9,605 nt of DNA from Bacteroidetes bacterium UBA7688. GTDB taxonomy: Bacteria > Bacteroidota > Bacteroidia > Chitinophagales > Chitinophagaceae. The position numbers and the translations under genes are program-made. Under the pieces are notes generated by a model. That model saw only the letters and a program-made list of their open reading frames with translations, did no database searches and had not been told where the DNA came from. Positions 1 to 5,709 of the stretch are shown here, piece after piece. The DNA is taken from the NCBI GenBank assembly GCA_002482815.1, contig DLGS01000299.1:1-9605 (forward strand), given 5' to 3'. Numbering within the stretch: position 1 is the first letter of the stretch; the number at the start of each line of letters is the position of its first letter.

Positions 1-2
1 GA

Positions 3-755
3 AACAATGGAAACGCGGTGCCACCTGATGCACAGCGCACGGTATTTGATGTTTTAGCAAAAGACAAAAGCAAACTTGGCACCTGGAACATTGACGCCGC
101 TACAGCAAAAATCAGTGAAATAATGGCCAGCCTGAACTCGGAAAAACTGGAAAAAGACAAAGCAACCCTGATGACATTTGATTCTTACAAAAATTATCAT
201 GGAAAAATTGCTTTTGCACAAGGAACCAATTATTTCAGAAATGACAGAGATAATGAGCCAAAAGAAAAGCTGGAATGGTTTATTACTAAAGCTGAATTAG
301 GCAACACGCTTGCATTCAAACCCTATTTTGAACAACCTTTAATGATTTCGCATCCTGGAGCATGGTTTAATATTACTTACGAGATGGCCGGAGAAAAAAC
401 CGATAGAGAAGTATTGAGAAAAACGAGCACTTTCTTTTCTTCAAACATCCCAATGATGGAAAAAGATAAAGACAAATATTACTTCTTTGCCGGTCGCGGA
501 CCTATAGACAATAATGGCTCAGCCGACTATGCTTATCTCGAATTGCTTAGGAAAATCAAAGACAAAGTACAGGAGGGCAGGAGCTATGACCTGGTAGTCA
601 CTGTTTGGGCGTTCAAAGATGGCCAGAATATTGCCCCGATGGCTTCAGGCAAAATCCAGATGGAATATACCAAAGGAGAAAACGGTACTAAAGCTTTATT
701 GTTTGACCCTGTAAAAGGCTGGGTACCCAAAATGGAAAAGTGGGTTAACGAATAA
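3..755 (+). CDS. Unrecognised protein, 3' part (5' end outside window)
   Basis: The reading frame is open from the left window edge. A GTG at position 18 could serve as a start, but the frame continues upstream of it (codons for N-N-G-N-A), so the gene most likely begins outside the window. About 250 residues are visible, ending at TAA 753-755. The chain is hydrophilic and rich in Lys, Asp and Glu. It shows no obvious membrane segment, catalytic motif or repeat. Aromatic-rich stretches near the middle (YYFFAGRGPIDNNG, SHPGAWFNITYEMAG) suggest a folded beta-rich protein. I do not recognise the family and assign no function. A hairpin follows directly, and the next gene has its own promoter-like element, so this gene appears to be the end of a separate transcription unit. 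Coding assignment is based on the long open frame and its sensible composition. Confidence 0.75.
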   Translation, partial: NNGNAVPPDAQRTVFDVLAKDKSKLGTWNIDAATAKISEIMASLNSEKLEKDKATLMTFDSYKNYHGKIAFAQGTNYFRNDRDNEPKEKLEWFITKAELGNTLAFKPYFEQPLMISHPGAWFNITYEMAGEKTDREVLRKTSTFFSSNIPMMEKDKDKYYFFAGRGPIDNNGSADYAYLELLRKIKDKVQEGRSYDLVVTVWAFKDGQNIAPMASGKIQMEYTKGENGTKALLFDPVKGWVPKMEKWVNE

Positions 756-790
756 TCAGCAAACAAAATTTACCGGTAATACAGCATAAG

Positions 791-818
791 AATAGCCCTG
801 TTTTTCAACAGGGCTATT
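791..818 (+). terminator. Hairpin terminator after the first gene
   Basis: A perfect 10-bp inverted repeat (AATAGCCCTG at 791-800, CAGGGCTATT at 809-818) encloses an 8-base loop, 36 bases after the stop codon at 755. Only a short broken T-rich stretch (CCTGTCTTT) follows, so it is a plausible but not ideal rho-independent terminator. It separates the first gene from the Crp/Fnr regulator. Confidence 0.65.
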
Positions 819-900
819 CCTGTCTTTAAGAAACGTTGACTTATCAGGACATTTGAAAACCGAAACCGGACAAAATCAAGTTCAGCACACTCTTTTGCGA

Positions 901-908
901 TATATTTG
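901..908 (+). promoter_or_regulatory. Bacteroidota-type -7 promoter element (TATATTTG)
   Basis: TATATTTG matches the TAnnTTTG -7 consensus known for the Bacteroidota primary sigma factor, 24 bases before the TTG start of the regulator gene. No TTTG stands at the expected -33 spacing; the nearest (894-897) is too close. This is a motif match only, and such short AT-rich motifs occur by chance. Confidence 0.45.
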
Positions 909-931
909 TATTTCTTAATTTTTCTTCCATT

Positions 932-1639
932 TTGAAAACTGAACAACCTATCAGTTGTAGTGCCTGTTCCGCAAGATTCAACTCCATATTCAAAGAGCTG
1001 AAAAGTGATGAATTGGAGCAATTGGAACAAGGCAAATCCTGTAAACAATATGATAAGGGAGAGGTAATTTTTAATGAGGGGGCTTATCCGCGTGGTTTAT
1101 TCTGTATTCAATCCGGGAAAATAAAATTGAGCCAGGTCGGTGCTGACGGGAAAGAACAGATTGTGCATCTCGCCCATGATGGCGACATAATGGGCTACAG
1201 AGCCATTCTTGGAGAAGACACCTATTCCTGTTCGGCTATGGCGCTCGAAGAGTCAAAAGTTTGTTTTATACCCAAACCTCACTTCAACAATTTAATTGAA
1301 AAGAACAGCAAACTGACCCTGCAAATTGTTCATCTCCTCAGCGATGAATTGAAACAAGCCGAACGAAAAATCACGAGTACAGCACAGCAACCTGTTAAAA
1401 ATCGTTTGGCCCAATCGCTGCTGGCTCTCAAAAAAAACTATGGCGTTGAAACTGATAACAAAACAATAAACATCAGTATCAAACGCAAAGAACTGGCCAA
1501 CCTGGCAGGCACCACCCGCGAAACTGCTACCCGCCTGCTTTACGAAATGCAGGAGCAAAAGTTGATTGAACTGAGCGGCAAAAAAATCAAAATCCTCGAC
1601 GAGCAATTGCTGAATATCATGGCAAATGCAGGTCATTAA
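932..1639 (+). CDS. Crp/Fnr-family transcriptional regulator
   Basis: A 235-residue one-component DNA-binding regulator. Residues about 20-135 form the cyclic-nucleotide-binding-like beta barrel (GEVIFNEGAYPRGLFCIQSGKIKL, split by loops; GDIMGYRAI). Residues about 137-165 are the dimer helix. Residues about 180-222 are a winged helix-turn-helix with recognition segment TTRETATRLL. R196, E197 and R201 match R180, E181 and R185 of E. coli CRP, the residues that read TGTGA. E. coli FNR has V-E-T-I-S-R at the same place. Cysteines lie at 9, 12, 37, 58, 100 and 111; the N-terminal C-x2-C could bind metal or sense redox, but the spacing is not that of E. coli FNR. The cAMP-contacting Arg82 of CRP appears to be replaced by Tyr98, so cAMP is an unlikely ligand. 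The start is TTG at 932: no ATG exists in frame before residue 87, and this start keeps the CxxC. It lies just upstream of two operons carrying CRP-type palindromes. Confidence 0.9.
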   Translation: MKTEQPISCSACSARFNSIFKELKSDELEQLEQGKSCKQYDKGEVIFNEGAYPRGLFCIQSGKIKLSQVGADGKEQIVHLAHDGDIMGYRAILGEDTYSCSAMALEESKVCFIPKPHFNNLIEKNSKLTLQIVHLLSDELKQAERKITSTAQQPVKNRLAQSLLALKKNYGVETDNKTINISIKRKELANLAGTTRETATRLLYEMQEQKLIELSGKKIKILDEQLLNIMANAGH

Positions 1640-1647
1640 TTGTTTTT

Positions 1648-1719
1648 CCTTAAGAGTTGCGTCTTGGACTGAGGAGCAACACTGCTCCCATCTTAAGGGA
1701 GCTGTCCATAGGACTGAGG
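1648..1719 (+). repeat. Cluster of overlapping inverted repeats with a duplicated 9-mer
   Basis: The intergenic region holds several short palindromes. CCTTAAGA (1648-1655) pairs with TCTTAAGG (1691-1698). GTTGC (1656-1660) pairs with GCAAC (1676-1680). GGAGCA (1673-1678) pairs with TGCTCC (1683-1688). GCTCCC (1684-1689) pairs with GGGAGC (1697-1702). GTCC (1704-1707) pairs with GGAC (1711-1714). Some pairings exclude each other. GGACTGAGG occurs at 1666-1674 and 1711-1719. No T-tract follows, so it is not a classical terminator. It may be two degenerate copies of an interspersed palindromic repeat, or an RNA end structure for the regulator gene. Function is not established. Confidence 0.5.
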
Positions 1720-1745
1720 CGTACAAAAACTGACATTAATCATAT

Positions 1746-1761
1746 TGTGAGCATCATCACA
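1746..1761. promoter_or_regulatory. CRP-type operator TGTGA-N6-TCACA upstream of paaA
   Basis: TGTGA (1746-1750) and TCACA (1757-1761) are perfect inverted half-sites separated by six bases, identical to the consensus core bound by E. coli CRP. The centre lies about 33 bases upstream of the middle of the -7 element at 1783-1790. That puts it near -42 from a start expected a few bases further on, a class II activator position. The same arrangement recurs at 4403-4418. The Crp/Fnr protein encoded at 932-1639 is the likely binder, by inference. Confidence 0.75.
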
Positions 1762-1782
1762 TTTTACACCATCGTGCAAAAT

Positions 1783-1790
1783 TACTTTTG
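1783..1790 (+). promoter_or_regulatory. -7 promoter element (TACTTTTG) of the paa operon
   Basis: TACTTTTG fits the Bacteroidota TAnnTTTG consensus. It lies in the 14-mer CAAAATTACTTTTG (1777-1790), which recurs exactly at 4434-4447 with the same distance to a CRP-type palindrome. No TTTG is visible at -33, as expected for an activator-dependent promoter. Transcription should begin a few bases downstream, only just before the first ATG codons. Confidence 0.7.
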
Positions 1791-1808
1791 GTTTGTAAAA
1801 TCATGATA

Positions 1809-2741
1809 ATGGATGCTATTGCAATAGAAAATGCTTTTCAGGAAAAGATTGACAAGGATCTGAATATTGAACCAAAAGATCAGATGCCGGAAAAATACCG
1901 CTTACACCTTATCCGCCAGATTTCTCAACACGCCCACTCCGAAGTAATCGGAATGCAACCGGAAGGTAACTGGATAACCCGGGCTCCAAGCTTGCGTTCA
2001 AAGCAAATACTACTGGCCAAAATTCAGGACGAAGGTGGTCACGGCCTTTATCTATACAGCGCAGCAGAAACGCTTGGCATTTCCCGGGAAGAAATGATTG
2101 AGCAATTGCATTCCGGAAAAGCAAAGTATTCCAACATCTTCAATTACCCCTCTCTTAACTGGGCAGATATCGGCGCTATCGGATGGCTGGTGGATGGCGC
2201 TGCCATTGTGAATCAGGTTTCTTTGCAACGCACTTCATACGGACCATATGCCAGAGCCATGGTGAGAATCTGCAAGGAAGAGAGTTTTCATCAACGCCAG
2301 GGTTATGAAATAATGGCCAATATGATGAAGGGCACGAATGAACAAAAAGCGATGGCGCAGGATGCCATGAACCGCTGGTGGTGGCCTTCACTTATGATGT
2401 TCGGACCTCATGACAGTGATTCTCCAAACTCCGGAAATGCCTTCAAATGGAAAATTAAACGACAAAGCAATGATGTACTTCGTCAACGCTTTATAGACAA
2501 AACCGTGCAACAGGCAGAAGTAATCGGATTAAGTATTCCGGACAAAGACCTGAAATGGAATGAAGAAAAACAATGCTACGACCATGGTGAAATCAATTGG
2601 GAAGAATTCAACCAGGTCATTAATGGAAATGGCCCCTGCAACAAACAGCGAATGGCTCATCATATTAAATACCATAACGAAGGAGCCTGGGTCAGAGAAG
2701 CAGCAGCGGCCTACCAGAAACACATAAACGAACTCAACTAA
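1809..2741 (+). CDS. paaA: Phenylacetyl-CoA epoxidase, catalytic subunit PaaA
   Basis: Catalytic di-iron subunit of the ring 1,2-epoxidase that converts phenylacetyl-CoA with O2 to the ring epoxide, the committing step of cytoplasmic phenylacetate breakdown. It is 310 residues from this start and closely resembles E. coli PaaA by recall (QISQHAHSEVIGM, PEGNWITRAPSLR, GAAIVNQVSLQRTSYGPYAR). The expected ferritin-like iron ligands are present: E45, E75-x2-H78 (DEGGH), D129, and E158-x2-H161 (ESFH). The frame stays open back to a TTG at 1788, but that codon is part of the -7 element. The start is therefore ATG 1809, or ATG 1803 giving two extra residues; 1809 best fits the N-terminal length of relatives. 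Either implies a very short mRNA leader. paaB follows after 10 bases. No reductase gene paaE is adjacent. Confidence 0.97.
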   Translation: MDAIAIENAFQEKIDKDLNIEPKDQMPEKYRLHLIRQISQHAHSEVIGMQPEGNWITRAPSLRSKQILLAKIQDEGGHGLYLYSAAETLGISREEMIEQLHSGKAKYSNIFNYPSLNWADIGAIGWLVDGAAIVNQVSLQRTSYGPYARAMVRICKEESFHQRQGYEIMANMMKGTNEQKAMAQDAMNRWWWPSLMMFGPHDSDSPNSGNAFKWKIKRQSNDVLRQRFIDKTVQQAEVIGLSIPDKDLKWNEEKQCYDHGEINWEEFNQVINGNGPCNKQRMAHHIKYHNEGAWVREAAAAYQKHINELN

Positions 2742-2751
2742 AACGATCAAT

Positions 2752-3042
2752 ATGTCTACAGATACACAGTTGGATCTTTGGGAAGTTTTTATCCAAAGCC
2801 GCCCTGGAAGCCATTACACCCATGCCGGAAGCGTTCATGCTTCAGACAATCAAATGGCACTCCAAAATGCCAGGGATATATATACCAGAAGGAATGAAGG
2901 AACCAGCATCTGGGTTGTTCCTGCAAAATATGTCAGCGCTTCCAATGCGGAAGACGCAGGTATGTTTTTTGATCCATCAAACGACAAAATGTACCGCCAC
3001 CCTACTTTTTATGTCATGCCGGAAGGTGCCAAACAAATCTAA
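2752..3042 (+). CDS. paaB: Phenylacetyl-CoA epoxidase subunit PaaB
   Basis: Small subunit of the phenylacetyl-CoA epoxidase. It is 96 residues, the usual family size (E. coli PaaB is about 95). Recognisable family segments are LWEVFIQSRPGSHYTHAGSVHA near the N-terminus (split: LWEVFIQSRPG and HAGSVHASD), ALQNARDIYTRRNEG in the middle, IWVVPA, and the C-terminal YRHPTFYVMPEG. In the known complex PaaB links the PaaA-PaaC heterodimers and has no catalytic residues of its own. ATG 2752 follows paaA by 10 bases and is 11 bases from paaC, so the three genes are surely co-transcribed. Confidence 0.96.
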   Translation: MSTDTQLDLWEVFIQSRPGSHYTHAGSVHASDNQMALQNARDIYTRRNEGTSIWVVPAKYVSASNAEDAGMFFDPSNDKMYRHPTFYVMPEGAKQI

Positions 3043-3053
3043 AATCTACATCA

Positions 3054-3812
3054 ATGACAAAGCAGGAAGCGCTATACCAATATCTTTTGCAATTAGGTGA
3101 CAATGCCCTTATTCAGAGTCATCGCCTGTCCGAATGGTGCAGCAAAGGCCCGATACTGGAAGAAGACCTGGCCTTGACCAATATCGCTTTGGATTATATC
3201 GGCCGTGCACAAAACCTTTTGCATTATGCAGGGGAAGTGGAAGGCAAAGGACAATCTGCCGATCAGCTTGCTTACCGGAGGCCGGAGCACCAATACTACA
3301 ATAACCTGATTGCTGAAATGCCGAAAGGAGACTTCGCGTTTACCATCGCAAAACAATTGTTGATTTCGACTTACGAATTACTCCTGTATACTGAATTGTG
3401 CCATTCAAAAGATGAAACACTGGCAGGAATTGCGGGTAAAGCAATCAAAGAAGTCCGATACCACTGGACACATTCGCGCGACTGGTGTTATCGTTTGGGA
3501 AAAGGTACTGTGCTAAGCAATGAATTATTACAACAGGCTGTCAACGACCTGTGGATGTATACCGGTGAACAGTTTGAGATGGGAGCAGAAGAGGAATTAA
3601 TGCTGAAGGAAGTTATCGGCTGTGACAACAAGGCTCTGCAAAACAAATGGCTGGAAATGGTGGAAACCGTACTATCCGATTCCAACATAAAAATACCTAC
3701 TGCTACCTATAACCAATCAGGGGGAAGAAAAGGGATTCATACAGAAAACATGGGTCACATCCTTTCAGAAATGCAATACTTACAGCGGGCTTATCCAGAA
3801 GCAATATGGTAA
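3054..3812 (+). CDS. paaC: Phenylacetyl-CoA epoxidase structural subunit PaaC
   Basis: 252-residue partner of PaaA, with the ferritin-like helical fold but no active di-iron centre in characterised members. It stabilises PaaA and helps shape the acyl-CoA site. Family segments include the N-terminal GDNALIQSHRLSEWCSKGP, ALDYIGRAQNLLHYAG, EVRYHWTHSRDWCYRLGKGT around residues 130-150, and the C-terminal GRKGIHTENMGHILSEMQ. The length equals that of E. coli PaaC (about 248). ATG 3054 lies 11 bases after paaB. The end of the gene overlaps the paaD start by seven bases (ATGGTAA), which suggests translational coupling. Confidence 0.96.
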   Translation: MTKQEALYQYLLQLGDNALIQSHRLSEWCSKGPILEEDLALTNIALDYIGRAQNLLHYAGEVEGKGQSADQLAYRRPEHQYYNNLIAEMPKGDFAFTIAKQLLISTYELLLYTELCHSKDETLAGIAGKAIKEVRYHWTHSRDWCYRLGKGTVLSNELLQQAVNDLWMYTGEQFEMGAEEELMLKEVIGCDNKALQNKWLEMVETVLSDSNIKIPTATYNQSGGRKGIHTENMGHILSEMQYLQRAYPEAIW

Positions 3813-4300
3813 AGGAATCTTATCTGCGGGAAGAAATACTGGCCTTGCTATCTGAAATCAAAGACCCGGAAATACCGGTTGTCACGATTGAAGAGATGGG
3901 AATGCTGCGCGATGTAATCTTGTCTGACAAAGGCTGTGAAATCCTTTTAACACCCACCTATACCGCTTGTCCGGCAATGGGAATCATTGAGCAGGATATC
4001 CTCAGCACCTTAAAGGAAGCCGGCATTGATAATGCGAAAGTAACCATGGTATTTGCGCCAGCCTGGACCACCGATTGGATGAGCGAAACCACAAAAGAAA
4101 AACTGATTCGGTTTGGTATTGCCGCGCCGGTTCATTCTTCCTGCAGCAATTGGCTGTCGCCGAAAAATGTGGAGGTTAAATGCCCGAAATGTGAATCAAC
4201 TGATACAAAATTGATTTCACAATTCGGCTCAACGGCCTGCAAAGCCTTATATAGCTGCAACCATTGCCACGAACCTTTTGATTACTTCAAGTGCCACTAA
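3806..4300 (+). CDS. paaD: Phenylacetate maturation factor PaaD (MIP18/DUF59 type)
   Basis: 164 residues. Residues about 8-95 form a MIP18/DUF59-type domain related to SufT and Cia2, with IKDPEIPVVTIEEMGMLRDV and the reactive-cysteine motif TYTACPAMG. The C-terminal part carries a zinc-ribbon-like pair of CxxC motifs (VKCPKCEST and YSCNHCHEP), typical of PaaD. PaaD is thought to help insert metal clusters into the epoxidase system rather than act in catalysis. ATG 3806 overlaps the paaC stop. A strong terminator begins 30 bases after the stop, so paaD is the last gene of the operon. The reductase PaaE, often adjacent in other bacteria, is absent here. Confidence 0.95.
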   Translation: MVKESYLREEILALLSEIKDPEIPVVTIEEMGMLRDVILSDKGCEILLTPTYTACPAMGIIEQDILSTLKEAGIDNAKVTMVFAPAWTTDWMSETTKEKLIRFGIAAPVHSSCSNWLSPKNVEVKCPKCESTDTKLISQFGSTACKALYSCNHCHEPFDYFKCH

Positions 4301-4330
4301 TAACAAACTAAAACAAACAAATCAAATTCC

Positions 4331-4365
4331 AAAAAGCCTGTTCATTTAACGAACAGGCTTTTTTT
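4331..4365 (+). terminator. Strong rho-independent terminator of the paa operon
   Basis: A perfect 13-bp inverted repeat (AAAAAGCCTGTTC at 4331-4343, GAACAGGCTTTTT at 4351-4363) with a 7-base loop runs straight into a T-tract ending at 4365. The A-run on the left arm means it could also work on the minus strand. It lies 30 bases after paaD and isolates this operon from the next promoter. Confidence 0.93.
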
Positions 4366-4402
4366 CATGCATCAAAACATCCAAAAATGACTTTGGTCAT
4401 AC

Positions 4403-4418
4403 TGTGACAGGCATCACA
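4403..4418. promoter_or_regulatory. CRP-type operator TGTGA-N6-TCACA upstream of hmgA
   Basis: TGTGA (4403-4407) and TCACA (4414-4418) form a perfect palindrome with a six-base spacer (CAGGCA), the same half-sites and spacing as at 1746-1761. It is followed after 15 bases by the same 14-mer with the -7 element. This second copy makes chance unlikely and implies shared control of the phenylacetate and homogentisate/tryptophan operons. Confidence 0.78.
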
Positions 4419-4439
4419 TTCTAAGAAATAGCACAAAAT

Positions 4440-4447
4440 TACTTTTG
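4440..4447 (+). promoter_or_regulatory. -7 promoter element (TACTTTTG) of the hmgA operon
   Basis: TACTTTTG matches TAnnTTTG and sits within CAAAATTACTTTTG (4434-4447), identical to 1777-1790. The hmgA ATG is at 4470, so the leader would be roughly 15 bases. An 8-mer TCACACAA follows at 4448-4455 and again at 4463-4470, the second copy running into the start codon. Confidence 0.72.
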
Positions 4448-4469
4448 TCACACAAACAAAATTCACACA

Positions 4470-5624
4470 ATGCCTTTCTATCATAAAGCAGGAAATATAC
4501 CCGACAAACGCCATGTTGTTTTTCGTCAGGATAACGGAACATTATATGCAGAAGAACTGGTAGGCACGCAGGGATTCGCAGGTTTATCATCCCTGGTTTA
4601 CCATTTATATCCGCCAACCAGAGTAAAACAAAAAGACAAAGCCTATTCCGTTATTCCAAAAATAGCCATCGAAAACGGATTGGACGCCATGAGCTTTAAA
4701 GGTTTTAATATTCAGCCTGAAGCAGATTACATCAAAAGCAGAAAAACACTGATGGTGAATGCGGCGATGCAAATAGGATTGGCCGCACCAAGCACATCTC
4801 CGGATTACTTTTATAAAAATGCGGATGCGGATGAATTGCTTTTTATACACAAAGGCAGCGGTACCCTCTATACCATGTTTGGCGAATTAAAATTTCAATA
4901 TGGCGATTACATCAACATTCCAAGAGGTACTGTTTATAAAATTGAATTCGATACCAGCGAAAACCGGATACTTTTTGTTGAGTCCTTCGATCCCATCTTT
5001 ACGCCACGCAGGTACAGAAATGATTTCGGGCAATTGCTGGAGCATTCCCCTTTTTGCGAGCGTGACATCAAAATTCCTCAAAACCTGAAAACGCATGACG
5101 AACAGGGTGAATTTGACATTTTCATCAAGAAAAAAGGATTTATGTTTCCGTACGTTTATGCCAATCATCCTTTTGATGTAGCGGGCTGGGACGGTTATTT
5201 ATACCCCTACACGTTTTCCATTTTCAACTTCGAACCATTGACCGGGCGCATCCATATGCCGCCGCCCATCCATCAGACTTTCGAAAGCAAAAACTTTGTG
5301 ATTTGCTCGTTCGTACCGCGTCTGTATGATTATCATCCGGATGCTATACCTGCGCCTTACCATCACAGCAATATTGACAGCGATGAAATTCTATATTATG
5401 TAGATGGAGATTTCATGAGCCGTAATAACATAGAGAAAGGTCAGATCACGCTGCATCCAGGAGGTATTCCACACGGCCCGCATCCAGGAGCAATCGAAAG
5501 AAGTATTGGCAAAAAAGAAACAGAAGAACTCGCTGTAATGATTGATCCCTTCCAACCCATGATGATAACTGAAGAAGCGCTGAATATCGAGGTGAAGGAC
5601 TATTATAAATCATGGCTGGATTAA
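4470..5624 (+). CDS. hmgA: Homogentisate 1,2-dioxygenase
   Basis: 384-residue non-haem Fe(II) ring-cleaving dioxygenase that opens homogentisate to 4-maleylacetoacetate in tyrosine and phenylalanine breakdown. The fold is a bicupin. The first cupin region (about residues 110-180) has DADELLFIHKGSGTLYTMFG. The catalytic second cupin is around residues 280-350. Likely iron ligands are H299, an acidic residue of the D305/E306 pair (HHSNIDSDEILYY), and H335 in GGIPHGPHPG, corresponding to His335, Glu341 and His371 of the human enzyme. The protein is shorter than the human (445) and proteobacterial forms; I recall this shorter size as normal for Bacteroidota. ATG 4470 is the first codon after the promoter. 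It heads a four-gene operon with hpd 82-85 bases downstream, which catalyses the preceding step. Confidence 0.95.
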   Translation: MPFYHKAGNIPDKRHVVFRQDNGTLYAEELVGTQGFAGLSSLVYHLYPPTRVKQKDKAYSVIPKIAIENGLDAMSFKGFNIQPEADYIKSRKTLMVNAAMQIGLAAPSTSPDYFYKNADADELLFIHKGSGTLYTMFGELKFQYGDYINIPRGTVYKIEFDTSENRILFVESFDPIFTPRRYRNDFGQLLEHSPFCERDIKIPQNLKTHDEQGEFDIFIKKKGFMFPYVYANHPFDVAGWDGYLYPYTFSIFNFEPLTGRIHMPPPIHQTFESKNFVICSFVPRLYDYHPDAIPAPYHHSNIDSDEILYYVDGDFMSRNNIEKGQITLHPGGIPHGPHPGAIERSIGKKETEELAVMIDPFQPMMITEEALNIEVKDYYKSWLD

Positions 5625-5709
5625 TCACCAAAAACAGGATTCAAACCATTTAATAAAAATAGTGCTTCAACCGGGAAAAACCAAGCGGAGTACTACAAAA
5701 ACACAGATG

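Noticed and set aside
18..20. GTG as the start codon of the first gene
   Set aside because: The same frame is open to the window edge upstream of it, with no promoter or ribosome-binding signal, so it is more likely an internal Val codon.
852..879. TTGA ... TCAA as an FNR-type autoregulatory site upstream of the regulator
   Set aside because: The half-sites are about 19 bases apart instead of the 4-6 needed for a Crp/Fnr dimer, so the match is chance.
1292..1726. Minus-strand open frame of 144 codons overlapping the regulator gene
   Set aside because: It is antisense to the Crp/Fnr helix-turn-helix region and to the palindromic repeat patch, with a low-complexity translation and no promoter.
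5662..5706. N-terminal 15-residue extension of HPPD from GTG 5662
   Set aside because: The encoded stretch is Lys/Thr-rich and unlike family N-termini, and ATG codons at 5707 and 5710 fit the usual length.
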